From contig NZ_ALJL01000001.1 of NCBI RefSeq assembly GCF_000287675.1, forward strand, positions 18,348 through 82,347: a stretch of 64,000 nucleotides of DNA, written 5' to 3'. The notes under the pieces were generated by a model. The model was not told where the DNA came from and searched no databases. It worked only from the letters and a program-made list of their open reading frames with translations. A program made the translations under genes and the position numbers. The stretch's first letter is position 1; each line of letters begins with the position of its first letter. Below are positions 25,329-35,228 of this stretch, in pieces. This stretch comes from Lachnoanaerobaculum sp. ICM7 (GTDB taxonomy: Bacteria > Bacillota > Clostridia > Lachnospirales > Lachnospiraceae).

Positions 25329-27611
25329 ATGGATAAGAATACATTTTTATCAAAAAGCAGGATGAAAGTATGGGTAACCATATTACATATAGCGGCTTTC
25401 ATAGTTTTTGTTATAGGTATTTCAATTATTTATTGTAATGAAAATTTCAATAGGGGTCTGCTGTGGATAAATGCGGAGAAATATGATGATTCTCCTGCAT
25501 TCAGAACACAGTTTGACTCCGATGTTTCATTGCTTTTTTCGTATGCGAATTTAAAGGATATCTTTGAAACAGACGGCAAATTTGACATAAATAAGGATGT
25601 TTTCGGTCTGAATATGGGCCCAAGCAATGATGTGGATTTTACTGTAGGTGCAATAATAGAATATGCCAAGAGACATGGATTTTATATAGATGAGCATTTT
25701 CAGGTCAGCATTGTAGATCAAAGTCTGGTAAATCAGATAGAAGATACATCATATTTTGTTAATTACAGAACATATGCGGATACTTCAGGTCTTGTTGAAC
25801 CGGGTGATGCATATATAAGTATGAAGACAATTATAACAGAGAGTCTTGTCTTGCTTTCAAAATATTACAATGCCTATGAAAGATTTATTCTTACCCCTTC
25901 AAATTTCAGGTACAGACTTGAGTATGGAGATATTGTATATACAAATGACAGAACACTTAATATTAAGAGTGTTTATGGATACGGAAAGTACGCCATAACG
26001 TCTTCGCAGGGAATGATGGTGGACACGAACTTGAGTGAGATACCGAAAGAGTTGTCGTATCAGGCGGAAAAACTTACAGATAAACTGCCGAAACCTTATA
26101 AAGTATATATCGCAGTGAATACCGTATATACCGCTACAGATGCATATGCTTTAGCAAATGTGGATTATTTGAGGCAGAGGAGAGCATATTCCATAGGATT
26201 GGTAGCGGCTACTGTAGGACTTATTTTGATATCTTTAAGTATGGCCTATCTTCTTATCTTCAGCGGTCACAGCGAGGGTAAAAAGGGCATAAAAATAAAT
26301 AAGCTTTTTGATATTATTCCGGTTGAAGTGAAAATACTGTTACTGACCTTTGGAATAGTTTTAGTTTTTGCCGCAAACAATTTTATAGGGCAGAAAGTAT
26401 TACATATTTATATAGAAAAAAAGCATTGGAATTTTGCAAATCAGATGCTGAATTATGCTTCTGTTTATATTGTTGCATTACCGATAGTATTTTCAATTGT
26501 AAGAGAGTATAAGGCCGGACTTTTGTGGAAAAACTCATACACAAAAGTGATTAAGGAAAGTTTTTCCGTATATATGTTAAAAAGAAGTTTTAAGAAAAAA
26601 TGGGGATCAAACTTTCTTGTTTTGATGCTTGTGGATTTTATTGCGGTTACATTATTCCTTGTAACAACTATAAATGAAAAGAGACTTCTTGGAAGATTGA
26701 TGATATTTATCTGCTTTATTATATTTTTAGTTATAAATTTTATTATATTTAATAAGATTTATAAAACGGCTATAGCTTTTGACAGTATTGCGGAAGCTAT
26801 AAAAGAGATTGCAAGCGGAGATACAAGATACAGACTCAATGAGGATGAGTTTGCCGGAAGAGAGGCAAGTGTTGTAAAGGATCTCAACAATATAAGTAAG
26901 GGATTTCAGGGGGCGATAAACGATCAGGTAAAGAGTGAGAGATTAAAAGCCGATTTGATAACAAATGTGTCACATGATATCAAAACACCGCTCACTTCAA
27001 TAATAAATTATGTCGATCTTATAAAGAGAGAAAAACCTGAAAATGCCAAAATACAGGAGTATCTGGATATACTCTCCGTAAAGTCACAGCATTTAAAGAA
27101 CCTGACTGAGGATCTGGTTGAGGCAAGTAAGGTTTCAAGCGGAAATATATCGGTAGATCTAAGAGATATTGATCTGGTTGAAATGATAAATCAAACAAAC
27201 GGAGAGTTTGAAGAAAAGTTCAGTGAGAAAGGGCTTTCAATTATTTCAAATACTCCTTCAAGTGGAGTAATGATAAAGGCCGACGGAAGACATCTTTGGA
27301 GAGTTTTGGAAAACCTTTACAATAATGCATTTAAATATGCCGCAAAGAACTCGAGAATTTATATTGATGTTATTTCGGAAAATACGGGAGCAACATTTGT
27401 TATAAAAAATATATCCGAAAATCCGTTAAATATAAGACCTGATGAGCTTACAGAAAGATTTGTAAGAGGTGATGTATCAAGAACCACTGAAGGCAGCGGA
27501 CTTGGGCTTTCTATAGCAAAGTCTTTGACCATACTGCAAGGCGGAAAGTTTGAGATAATTATAGACGGTGATCTTTTCAAGGTTGAGATAAAATTTGAAA
27601 AGGTAGCATAA
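25329..27611 (+). CDS. Multi-pass sensor histidine kinase
   Basis: This is the partner of the preceding regulator. An N-terminal membrane helix (ILHIAAFIVFVIGISIIYC) is followed by a roughly 240-residue extracytoplasmic sensor region, then about five more helices between residues 290 and 490. The C-terminal kinase part has the phospho-accepting His in NVSHDIKTPLTS, the N box ENLYNNAFKYAA, and a G box GSGLGLSIAKSL. I place the start at ATG 25329, which is joined to the regulator stop (TGATATG) and probably translated by coupling. An upstream TTG at 25311 is an alternative. The large sensor domain is not recognised. Confidence 0.85.
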   Translation: MDKNTFLSKSRMKVWVTILHIAAFIVFVIGISIIYCNENFNRGLLWINAEKYDDSPAFRTQFDSDVSLLFSYANLKDIFETDGKFDINKDVFGLNMGPSNDVDFTVGAIIEYAKRHGFYIDEHFQVSIVDQSLVNQIEDTSYFVNYRTYADTSGLVEPGDAYISMKTIITESLVLLSKYYNAYERFILTPSNFRYRLEYGDIVYTNDRTLNIKSVYGYGKYAITSSQGMMVDTNLSEIPKELSYQAEKLTDKLPKPYKVYIAVNTVYTATDAYALANVDYLRQRRAYSIGLVAATVGLILISLSMAYLLIFSGHSEGKKGIKINKLFDIIPVEVKILLLTFGIVLVFAANNFIGQKVLHIYIEKKHWNFANQMLNYASVYIVALPIVFSIVREYKAGLLWKNSYTKVIKESFSVYMLKRSFKKKWGSNFLVLMLVDFIAVTLFLVTTINEKRLLGRLMIFICFIIFLVINFIIFNKIYKTAIAFDSIAEAIKEIASGDTRYRLNEDEFAGREASVVKDLNNISKGFQGAINDQVKSERLKADLITNVSHDIKTPLTSIINYVDLIKREKPENAKIQEYLDILSVKSQHLKNLTEDLVEASKVSSGNISVDLRDIDLVEMINQTNGEFEEKFSEKGLSIISNTPSSGVMIKADGRHLWRVLENLYNNAFKYAAKNSRIYIDVISENTGATFVIKNISENPLNIRPDELTERFVRGDVSRTTEGSGLGLSIAKSLTILQGGKFEIIIDGDLFKVEIKFEKVA

Positions 27612-27617
27612 AGATTG

Positions 27618-27653
27618 ATATATGGTTAGATTGAATACAATCTAACCATATAT
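27618..27653. terminator. Terminator after the two-component system
   Basis: A perfect 16-bp AT-rich stem (27618-27633 with 27638-27653) with a 4-base loop lies 7 bases after the kinase stop. The T-tract is weak. Confidence 0.6.
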
Positions 27654-27658
27654 TTACA

Positions 27659-27692
27659 TTGACAGTTGGCACTCGAGATGATATAGTGCTAA
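27659..27692 (+). promoter_or_regulatory. ftsH promoter overlapped by a CIRCE (HrcA) operator
   Basis: TTGACA at 27659-27664 and TATAGT at 27682-27687 are 17 bases apart. Within and beyond the spacer, TTGGCACTC (27666-27674), nine bases, then TAGTGCTAA (27684-27692) match the CIRCE consensus TTAGCACTC-N9-GAGTGCTAA with one mismatch in each arm and the exact spacing. HrcA bound here would block the promoter, making ftsH heat-inducible. Confidence 0.75.
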
Positions 27693-27761
27693 CAACAACC
27701 TTTAAAAAAGGTTGGATAACAGTAAATAAGGTTGATTATATTATCAAAAAAAGGAGGTAAT

Positions 27762-29573
27762 ATGATAGATGATCCCAAAAACAGAAGGCCTTTCATATAT
27801 TATTATGTAATAGTATTAATAATAATGACGGCAATAAACTTTATGGTACTTCCGTTTATAAAGGAAGGGCAGATAAAGCAGGTAGACTATGGTACATTTA
27901 TGACCATGACTGAGAATAAAGAAATTTCAAAAGTTGATATACAGACAAATCAAATTCTTTTTACAGGAACCAATGATAAGACGGTATATAAGACAGGGCT
28001 TATGAATGATCCGGGACTTACAGACAGACTGCATAATGCAGGAGTACAGTTTTCAAGTGAAATAGTCAGAAAAGATTCACCCTTTGTGGATGCACTTTTG
28101 AGTTGGGTTCTTCCGCTGGTATTATTCTATTTCCTTTGGAACAGAATTTCAAAGAGAATGTTTGATAAAAACAGTGCAAACTCTTTGATGTTTGGAAATA
28201 TGGGCAAATCCGGTGCCAAAGTATATGTTAAGTCTTCCGAAGGAATCAAATTTGAAGATGTGGCAGGTGAGGATGAAGCTAAGGAAAATCTTACAGAGAT
28301 AGTGGATTACTTACATGATCCGAGTAAGTACAGGGATATCGGTGCTTCAATGCCTAAAGGAATACTTCTTGTAGGACCTCCGGGAACAGGTAAGACTATG
28401 CTTGCAAAGGCTGTAGCAGGTGAGGCAAATGTTCCTTTCTTCTCAATGTCGGGTTCCGAGTTTGTTGAGATGTTTGTAGGTATGGGGGCTTCAAAGGTAA
28501 GAGACCTTTTCAAACAGGCAAAGGAAAAAGCGCCATGTATAGTTTTTATTGATGAGATAGATGCTATAGGTAAGAAAAGAGACGGTCAAATAGGCGGAAA
28601 TGATGAGAGAGAGCAGACTCTCAACCAGCTTTTAACAGAGATGGACGGCTTTGAGGGAAATTCAGGTGTTATGATTTTGGCGGCTACAAACAGACCTGAC
28701 GCACTTGACCCGGCGCTTACAAGACCGGGAAGATTTGACAGAAGAGTACCTGTAGAACTCCCTGATTTAAAGGGTAGAGAGGAAATACTCAAGGTTCATG
28801 CCAAAAAGATAAAGATTGCAGATGATGTTGACTTTAAGCTGATTGCAAGAATGGCTTCCGGTGCCTCTGGTGCGGAGCTTGCAAATATTATAAATGAGGC
28901 TGCACTAAGAGCGGTTAGAGACAACAGAAAGTTTGCAAATCAGTCCGATCTTGAAGAGAGTATTGAGGTTGTTATCGCAGGGTATCAAAAGAAAAATTCT
29001 ATATTGACTGATGCAGAGAAGTGGAGAGTGTCATATCATGAAGTAGGCCATGCACTTGTAGCTGCAAAGCAGACCAATTCGGCGCCGGTTACAAAGATTA
29101 CCATTATTCCGAGAACTTCAGGAGCACTCGGATACACCATGCAGGTGGATGAAGGTAATCATTATCTGATGACAAAGAGTGAGCTTGAAAATAAGATTGC
29201 CACTCTTACAGGCGGAAGAGCAGCAGAGGAAGTGGTATTCGGAGATGTTTCCACAGGAGCTTCAAATGATATAGAACAGGCTACCAAACTTGCAAGAGCT
29301 ATGATTACCAGATACGGAATGAGTAAGGACTTTGATATGGTTGCACTTGAGACAGTTAACAACAGGTATCTCGGAGGTGATACTTCTTTGGCGGCTTCGG
29401 CTGAGACTGCGGCGGTTATAGACAAACAGGTCGTGGCTTTGGTAAAAGCTCAGCACGAGAAAGCTGCGCAGATACTTTTGGAAAACCGAGATAAGCTTGA
29501 AGAAATATCTCATTTCCTGTATGAGAAGGAAACGATCACAGGTGATGAGTTTATGGAGATATTAAACAGATAA
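27762..29573 (+). CDS. ftsH: ATP-dependent zinc metalloprotease FtsH
   Basis: FtsH degrades damaged or unassembled membrane and some cytosolic proteins. The 603-residue protein has two N-terminal membrane helices ([19 protein letters not shown] and [15 protein letters not shown]). An AAA+ domain follows, with Walker A GPPGTGKT, Walker [12 protein letters not shown] and the arginine-finger region RPGRFDRR. The M41 protease has zinc motif HEVGH. ATG 27762 follows AAAGGAGGT, a strong site. It is transcribed from its own CIRCE-containing promoter. Confidence 0.95.
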   Translation: MIDDPKNRRPFIYYYVIVLIIMTAINFMVLPFIKEGQIKQVDYGTFMTMTENKEISKVDIQTNQILFTGTNDKTVYKTGLMNDPGLTDRLHNAGVQFSSEIVRKDSPFVDALLSWVLPLVLFYFLWNRISKRMFDKNSANSLMFGNMGKSGAKVYVKSSEGIKFEDVAGEDEAKENLTEIVDYLHDPSKYRDIGASMPKGILLVGPPGTGKTMLAKAVAGEANVPFFSMSGSEFVEMFVGMGASKVRDLFKQAKEKAPCIVFIDEIDAIGKKRDGQIGGNDEREQTLNQLLTEMDGFEGNSGVMILAATNRPDALDPALTRPGRFDRRVPVELPDLKGREEILKVHAKKIKIADDVDFKLIARMASGASGAELANIINEAALRAVRDNRKFANQSDLEESIEVVIAGYQKKNSILTDAEKWRVSYHEVGHALVAAKQTNSAPVTKITIIPRTSGALGYTMQVDEGNHYLMTKSELENKIATLTGGRAAEEVVFGDVSTGASNDIEQATKLARAMITRYGMSKDFDMVALETVNNRYLGGDTSLAASAETAAVIDKQVVALVKAQHEKAAQILLENRDKLEEISHFLYEKETITGDEFMEILNR

Positions 29574-29575
29574 TG

Positions 29576-29604
29576 TTTACATAATCCCTAAACTTTAATA
29601 TAAT
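29576..29604 (+). promoter_or_regulatory. prfB promoter
   Basis: TTTACA (29576-29581) and a perfect TATAAT (29599-29604) are 17 bases apart, just after the ftsH stop codon and about 50 bases before prfB. Confidence 0.6.
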
Positions 29605-29655
29605 GTCGTTGATATTCAATTGGATATTTAGAAAAAAATGAAAGTGGGTGAGCAA

Positions 29656-30790
29656 ATGGTAGAATTAGACGGTTTTAAAACCACACTACAATCCTACGAA
29701 AAAATATTGCTGGAAGTGAGGGATTCACTTTGACTTAGACAGTAAGGAAAAAAAGATAATTGAGCTTGATCGTGCAATGGAAGAGCCTACATTTTGGGAT
29801 GATCCGAAGGAAAGTACCAAGATAGTGAGAGAGGCAAAACAGCTCAAGGATACTGTCGAAAAATATAATAAGTTAAAGTCCGAATACGAAGATATCGGAG
29901 TCCTTATAGAGATGGGCTATGAGGAAAATGATGAGAGCCTTATACCTGAGATAGAAGGTATGCTTGAAGCATTTACAAAAGAAATAGACGAACTGAAGAT
30001 AGCTACACTTCTTACAGGTGAATATGACTCTTCAAATGCCATCATGAAACTTAATGCAGGTGCAGGCGGAACCGAGTCCTGTGACTGGTGTTCAATGCTT
30101 TACAGAATGTATACAAGATGGGCCGCCGCAGAGGGATATAGCGTTGAGATCCTTGATATGCTTGAAGGTGATGAGGCAGGTATAAAATCAGTCACATTGC
30201 AGATAAACGGTTTAAATGCCTACGGTTATCTTAGAAGTGAGCATGGTGTGCACAGACTTGTTCGTATCTCGCCTTTTAATGCGGCGGGAAAGCGCCAGAC
30301 ATCATTTGTGTCCTGTGATATCATGCCGGATATTGAAGAAGACCTTGATGTGGATATCAATCCTGATGATTTGAGAATAGATACCTATCGTTCATCAGGT
30401 GCCGGAGGTCAGCATATCAATAAGACTTCTTCAGCTATAAGAATCACACATATACCTACAGGTGTGGTAGTACAATGTCAGAATGAAAGAAGTCAGTTCC
30501 AAAACAAGGACAGGGCTATGCAGATGCTTAAAGCTAAGCTCTTTATGTTAAAACAGCAGGCAAATGTTGAAAAACTTTCAGATATCAGAGGTGATGTAAA
30601 GGACATAGGCTGGGGAAATCAGATCCGTTCCTATGTAATGCAGCCGTATACAATGGTAAAAGATCACAGAACCGGAGCTGAAAGCGGAAATGTAAGTGCC
30701 GTTATGGATGGAGATATAGATAAGTTTATTATTGCATACCTTACATGGCAGAGCCTAGGTTGCCCTGCAAGAAATGCGGGGGATGAATAG
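29656..30790 (+). CDS. prfB: Peptide chain release factor 2, made by programmed +1 frameshift
   Basis: RF2 releases peptides at UGA and UAA. The gene starts at ATG 29656 (MVELDGFKTT), runs 25 codons to CTT TGA at 29728-29733, then continues in the +1 frame (GAC TTA GAC) to 30790, giving about 377 residues. The stop-recognition SPF motif is in RISPFNAAG and the catalytic GGQ in SGAGGQHINK. A reader who ignores the frameshift would call only the 3' part from an internal ATG at 29777. The slippage lets low RF2 raise its own synthesis, as in most bacteria. Confidence 0.93.
29715..29734 (+). promoter_or_regulatory. RF2 programmed frameshift site
   Basis: The slippery CTTTGAC at 29728-29734 carries the in-frame UGA. 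GTGAGGGA, a Shine-Dalgarno-like element, lies a few codons before it. This is the conserved autoregulatory site of prfB genes. The stimulatory element is weaker and slightly further away than the classic AGGGGG. Confidence 0.85.
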
Positions 30791-30804
30791 TGTAGAAAAT
30801 AAAG

Positions 30805-30843
30805 AAACCGACTGTGAAAAAAAGTTTTCATGGTCGGTTTTTT
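30805..30843 (+). terminator. prfB terminator
   Basis: AAACCGAC pairs with GTCGGTTT, the inner GAAAA/TTTTC adds to the stem, and a run of T follows. It is a classic intrinsic terminator 14 bases after the prfB stop. Confidence 0.85.
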
Positions 30844-30853
30844 AATATTGTAT

Positions 30854-31519
30854 TTAAGTTGTTGGATAGATATTAGGGAACTTTTCTATAAGCTTATATA
30901 CATCCGTGTATGGGGATACATCTAATCCAAATGGAAGACTATACCCATTATTAATATGACTCTTTTCTATTCGCTTTGCATGTTCGGTTGCTTTGCCGGT
31001 ATAAGGTGATAACTGAGAATATATATCTTTGGACTTTTCATAGTTTGGTATATATTTATTTAGCTCCGCTTGGACTGACCTATAGTCGTTAAAATGTTTT
31101 GTACTATACATAAAGTGTAATAAATACCAAAACTCAAAGCAGGGGTTTGAAATTATGATTTCAATATCCTTAGAACGAGCTTTTTCTCTGGCATGTAACA
31201 GCTTCTTGTTTTTTGTATCTAAAGCACCTTGTGTTTTAAAATCAATATCACCGTCGGCAACAATCCAGGTACTGTCACTATATTCAATGGAGATTTGCTC
31301 TTCTTTTTTGTATGCAACGGCTTTGTCCAGAAGATGATCATAATCAGTTTTTGCTCCGTCAGATTTATTTCCTACTATACGAACATCTATGTTGTTTTGT
31401 CGTGTACGAAAGTTATCAAAGTACATTGGTTCAGTTTTTGAACCCTCTGTTATAATCAATATAACCGGCTTAATTTTGCGTTTCTGTTGCCCTCTTTTTT
31501 CAAGTTTTATTCTTGGCAT
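30854..31519 (-). CDS. rloB: RloB-family protein, candidate defence nuclease
   Basis: This 221-residue protein matches the RloB pattern. LIITEGSKTEPMYF near the start carries a Toprim-like glutamate, WIVADGDID the acidic metal-binding residues, and NPCFEFWYLLHF is the family signature. RloB genes travel with AAA ATPase genes, often in restriction or defence islands, and the protein is thought to be a nuclease. Its ATG directly abuts the stop of the ATPase gene (TAAATG), so they are one translationally coupled unit. The combination suggests an anti-phage pair (inference). Confidence 0.82.
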   Translation of the reverse strand: MPRIKLEKRGQQKRKIKPVILIITEGSKTEPMYFDNFRTRQNNIDVRIVGNKSDGAKTDYDHLLDKAVAYKKEEQISIEYSDSTWIVADGDIDFKTQGALDTKNKKLLHAREKARSKDIEIIISNPCFEFWYLLHFMYSTKHFNDYRSVQAELNKYIPNYEKSKDIYSQLSPYTGKATEHAKRIEKSHINNGYSLPFGLDVSPYTDVYKLIEKFPNIYPTT

Positions 31520-32704
31520 TTATTCACCTCTTTTTATAAATGGAATGGCACCATATCTGCCTAATAGATACCCCTTTTCTATTTCGGTTCCCTTTTTTAT
31601 AGGAAAATCATACAGCGAAAAGAGATTAGTAACCGCAGTTTCTTCTTCTTTTTCTGTAAACCAAATTTGATCTCTTCTTAGAGTGTCGGAATCTAATAAC
31701 ATAGTACTGTGAGAAGTGAAAATCAACTGTGCATTCTTTGCATTAGATTCGTTGCTGTTAAAAAGCGATATAAGATGCTTTGTAAGTAGCGGATGCAAAT
31801 GTGCATCTATTTCATCAGCTATAAATACCGTACCTTCATCCAGAGCCTTTTTGGCAAAACAAATCACTTCCAGATATGCTCTTGTGCCGTCAGATTCTTC
31901 ACCTATATTCAAATCATAATAAGAAGGTTGCCCGTTATTATCATATACACGGTGAACAGTTTTTAAATTATCTGTAGGAAATACGGAATCGATGTAATTC
32001 AAATCACCGGAGTTTTTTAAAATCAAGTCATTTATACCAAAATCAGCAACTTTCAGCATAGATAAAATACTGTTTTTAAAATCGATATTTTCAAATTTTG
32101 AAGAAGTTGTTCTAATGTCTTTTGTAAAAAATTGACATGATGCAAACCATTCAAAAGCAGGAATAACTTCAGAATAATTCCAATTTGCAGCAACAGAAAG
32201 ATATAATTTATTTGCAGATGTACGTTCTTTAAATGAATTTTGTTTAGATACATCTTTGACAAAACGGAAATCTCTTGTATTACTGCGTTCGAATATTATA
32301 GCCTGTCTTCCTTTTGGATAATGATAAAGATATTCATCTATAACCTCATCATCGTTTATGGAAAAACCGTAGGCATAGCAGATACCGTTTGATATAAAAA
32401 TAACTTCGAATTTACCGGGAAGATGTTGGGTATCTTTATCAAACTGAAACGGATAGCGTGGTATCTTTTTATGTAGTTGTAAATTATGAGAATTTAATAC
32501 AAAATCAACCATAAAAGAAAAAGCTCTGATTATATTAGACTTACCTGAAGCATTAGCACCATATATAACAGCGGATTTCAAATATTTTTCATTCGCATAT
32601 GAGATTAAATGTTCAGGGTGCTCCTTTACATTACCTGCAAGCATGGATAATGTGACTTTATCCTTTATAGAGCGAAAATTGGTGACACTAAACTGTATTA
32701 ACAT
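31520..32704 (-). CDS. AAA (AAA_15/21-type) ATPase paired with RloB
   Basis: This 394-residue ATPase has an SMC/ABC-like fold. It starts MLIQFSVTNFRSIKD, typical for OLD/RloA-like ATPases, with Walker A YGANASGKSN, Walker B TVFIADEIDAHLHP and the switch region LIFTSHSTMLLD. I chose ATG 32704, which has GGAG 7 bases before it and a matching promoter; longer frames to 32767 have no ribosome site. With RloB it probably forms a two-gene defence system in which the ATPase senses infection and controls the nuclease (inference from gene pairing). Confidence 0.82.
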   Translation of the reverse strand: MLIQFSVTNFRSIKDKVTLSMLAGNVKEHPEHLISYANEKYLKSAVIYGANASGKSNIIRAFSFMVDFVLNSHNLQLHKKIPRYPFQFDKDTQHLPGKFEVIFISNGICYAYGFSINDDEVIDEYLYHYPKGRQAIIFERSNTRDFRFVKDVSKQNSFKERTSANKLYLSVAANWNYSEVIPAFEWFASCQFFTKDIRTTSSKFENIDFKNSILSMLKVADFGINDLILKNSGDLNYIDSVFPTDNLKTVHRVYDNNGQPSYYDLNIGEESDGTRAYLEVICFAKKALDEGTVFIADEIDAHLHPLLTKHLISLFNSNESNAKNAQLIFTSHSTMLLDSDTLRRDQIWFTEKEEETAVTNLFSLYDFPIKKGTEIEKGYLLGRYGAIPFIKRGE

Positions 32705-32738
32705 AGTAATGCTCCTAAAAACTTTATTTGTATAAATT

Positions 32739-32767
32739 ATTATAATGAAAAACAGTCGATAAAACAA
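32739..32767 (-). promoter_or_regulatory. Promoter of the ATPase-RloB pair
   Basis: On the - strand TTGTTT (32767-32762) and a perfect TATAAT (32744-32739) are 17 bases apart, some 35 bases before the start codon. Confidence 0.6.
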
Positions 32768-32840
32768 TGCAGAAAAATTTCAAAAGAAGCATCTGTGGAT
32801 AAGAAGTTCAGAATTTTGGATATATCGACTTATTATTAGG

Positions 32841-32869
32841 TTTATTTTACTTTTTTATAAAGATATAAT
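32841..32869 (+). promoter_or_regulatory. Promoter of the iron-type ABC importer operon
   Basis: TTTATT at 32841-32846 and TATAAT at 32864-32869 are 17 bases apart, 35 bases before the substrate-binding protein gene. I see no clear Fur box. Confidence 0.5.
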
Positions 32870-32903
32870 CACTATATAAATTTTACGTGACGGAGGAATA
32901 TTT

Positions 32904-33971
32904 ATGAAAAAGCAAGTAATTGCAATATCTTTGGCAGCTATGACAGCTTTAAGTCTTATGGCTTGTTCAGGTCAAAAGAGTGAGGGAACGGCAAGTTCCG
33001 ATGCTAAGGTTGAAAGCAAGGATACAAAGGACGGGGATCTTAAAGAAACAGGAAAACTTGTTATATACAGTCCTTTGACCGAATCTATGATCGATGAGAT
33101 GATCACAAAGTTTGAAGAGGAAACCGGAATAGAGGCGGAGTGCCTTGCAATGGGAACCGGAGATGCTCTTAAAAGAATCGAGACAGAGGCTGATAACCCA
33201 CAGGCTGATGTACTGTGGTCGGGAACAATAGGTACAGTAAAGAATAAGAGTGAGTATTTTGCAGATTACAAATGTGTAAATGAAGATGCATTCTATGATG
33301 AGTACAAGAATAAAGAGGGTAATCTTACAAGATTTGATACAATACCTTCTGTAATCATGGTAAACACAGATTTGATAGGAGATATCAAAGTTGAAGGCTA
33401 TGAGGATTTATTAAATCCTGAACTCAAAGGAAAGATAGCTTTTGCAGAGCCGTCAGCGTCATCTTCATCATTTGAGCACCTTGTTAATATGCTGTACGCT
33501 ATGGGTAACGGTGATCCTGATAAGGGATGGGACTATGTAGAGAAGCTTGTAGACCAGCTGGACGGAAAGCTTCTTGGAGGTTCATCAGCAGTTTATAAGG
33601 GAGTAGCGGACGGTGAGTATACAGTAGGTCTTACATTTGAGCAGGGTGCTGCACAGTATGTAGGAGCGGGTTCACCTGTAAAAGTTGTATATATGAACGA
33701 AGGAGTCATCTTTAGAGGAGACGGTGCATATATAATAAAGAACTGTGCAAATGAGAGAAGCGCTCAGATTTTCCTTGACTGGTTGACAGATAAAGAGACG
33801 CAGGAATTTATGAACAATACACAGTATCGTAGAAGTATCAGAAAAGACGTTGAAGCAGGCGATGCTATGAAGCCTATGAGTGAAATCAAGGTTATCACTG
33901 ACGACGAGACCAACACAGCTGAGCATAAGTCGGAGTGGTTGGACAAATTCAAAGAAATATTTACAAAATAA
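32904..33971 (+). CDS. Iron(III)-type ABC transporter substrate-binding lipoprotein
   Basis: This 355-residue lipoprotein has a leader ending LMACSG (lipid Cys21). The mature part follows the FbpA/AfuA pattern: LVIYSPLTESMIDEMITKFE, QADVLWSGT, and the long C-terminal lobe with TDKETQEFMNN. The family binds ferric iron or related small ligands (some members bind phosphonates or sugar phosphates), so iron is the likely but not certain substrate. It heads an operon with its ATPase and permease. A GACGGAGGA site precedes the ATG. Confidence 0.87.
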   Translation: MKKQVIAISLAAMTALSLMACSGQKSEGTASSDAKVESKDTKDGDLKETGKLVIYSPLTESMIDEMITKFEEETGIEAECLAMGTGDALKRIETEADNPQADVLWSGTIGTVKNKSEYFADYKCVNEDAFYDEYKNKEGNLTRFDTIPSVIMVNTDLIGDIKVEGYEDLLNPELKGKIAFAEPSASSSSFEHLVNMLYAMGNGDPDKGWDYVEKLVDQLDGKLLGGSSAVYKGVADGEYTVGLTFEQGAAQYVGAGSPVKVVYMNEGVIFRGDGAYIIKNCANERSAQIFLDWLTDKETQEFMNNTQYRRSIRKDVEAGDAMKPMSEIKVITDDETNTAEHKSEWLDKFKEIFTK

Positions 33972-33981
33972 ATTATGAAAA

Positions 33982-34063
33982 AGCTGCCGCATAATACAGG
34001 ACGGTACAAGTAAAAGCTAAAGTGATTTAGATATAACTTGTAAGAGTTGTGTTGGCGGCAGCT
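33982..34063 (+). terminator. Long hairpin between binding protein and ATPase genes
   Basis: AGCTGCCGC (33982-33990) pairs with GCGGCAGCT (34055-34063), enclosing an inner TACAAGT/ACTTGTA stem. CTTTCTTT follows. It may be an attenuator or 3' stabiliser giving more binding protein than transporter. Confidence 0.55.
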
Positions 34064-34106
34064 CTTTCTTTAATCGGAAAGAATAATTATATATCGGGAG
34101 AAAAAT

Positions 34107-35228
34107 ATGAGCGTTAGTATAAATGTAAAAGATGTTGTAAAAAAATATGGTGATATAACGATAATACCGGATTTGTCCACTACCATTAAAAACGGAGAGT
34201 TCTTCACATTGCTTGGACCTTCAGGCTGCGGAAAGACAACATTACTCAGAATGATAGCAGGATTTAATTCAATAGAGGGCGGTACAATAGCATTTGATGA
34301 TAAAATTATAAATGATACACCGGCACAAAACAGAAACATAGGAATGGTTTTCCAAAGTTATGCGATCTTCCCGCATCTTACAGTAAGACAGAATGTAGAG
34401 TACGGGCTTAAGATAAGAAAAGTACCTAAGGCAGAGATGAAACAAAGAGTGGATGAGATACTCAAGATAGTAAAGATAGAAGAGTATCAGGACAGGCTGC
34501 CTGAGAGGTTGTCAGGCGGACAGCAACAAAGAGTTGCACTTGCAAGAGCGATTGTTATACATCCGCAGGTGCTCTTAATGGATGAGCCACTCTCAAATCT
34601 TGATGCAAAGCTTAGAATAGAAATGAGAAGTGCCATAAGAGATGTACAAAAGCAGATAGGAATAACTACAGTATATGTAACTCATGATCAGGAAGAGGCG
34701 CTTGCGATATCGGACAGAATAGCTGTAATGAAAGACGGTATTATCAGACAGATAGGCAGTCCGCAGGATATCTATGCCAGACCTTATGATGCATTTGTTT
34801 CAACATTTATCGGACATTCAAATCTTTTCCACGGAACTCTAAAGAGTGCAGATGGAGGCTACAAAGTAGTATTTAATGACGGATACAGTATATTTATGGA
34901 TAATATATCAAGTGAAGCTAAGGACGGAGAAGAAGTGGTAATATCTGTAAGACCTGAAGAATTTTCCATTTCTGAAAACGGGATTGATTGTAAGATTTTA
35001 AGCAGAGTTTTCCTTGGAAAATATACCAATTATTTCCTTAAGTTTGAACCGGGAATGGTACTTGATGATCAGCCAAGTATTGAATACTCTCAAGACCTTG
35101 GTCAGGCGGACAGGATATTTGATGAGGGAGAGAGTATAAAACTGCTTCCGAACAAGAAGAAAATCAATATATTTACAAAGGATATGGAAAAGAGTCTTAT
35201 AAAGGATGTGGTAAAGTATGCTGAATAA
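34107..35228 (+). CDS. ABC transporter ATPase (FbpC/PotA type)
   Basis: This is the energy-coupling subunit of the neighbouring importer. Its 373 residues carry Walker A GPSGCGKTT, Q loop VFQSY, signature LSGGQQQRVALARA, Walker B LLMDEPLSNLD and the H loop VTHDQEEAL. A C-terminal TOBE-like regulatory domain follows (about 240-373). It acts at the inner face of the membrane. It overlaps the permease gene by 11 bases. The ribosome site is GGGAGAAAA before the ATG. Confidence 0.93.
   Translation: MSVSINVKDVVKKYGDITIIPDLSTTIKNGEFFTLLGPSGCGKTTLLRMIAGFNSIEGGTIAFDDKIINDTPAQNRNIGMVFQSYAIFPHLTVRQNVEYGLKIRKVPKAEMKQRVDEILKIVKIEEYQDRLPERLSGGQQQRVALARAIVIHPQVLLMDEPLSNLDAKLRIEMRSAIRDVQKQIGITTVYVTHDQEEALAISDRIAVMKDGIIRQIGSPQDIYARPYDAFVSTFIGHSNLFHGTLKSADGGYKVVFNDGYSIFMDNISSEAKDGEEVVISVRPEEFSISENGIDCKILSRVFLGKYTNYFLKFEPGMVLDDQPSIEYSQDLGQADRIFDEGESIKLLPNKKKINIFTKDMEKSLIKDVVKYAE

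Noticed and set aside
29777..30790. RF2 as a shorter protein starting at the internal ATG
   Set aside because: The upstream CTT TGA C frameshift site and the in-frame 25-codon first part show that the true start is 29656.
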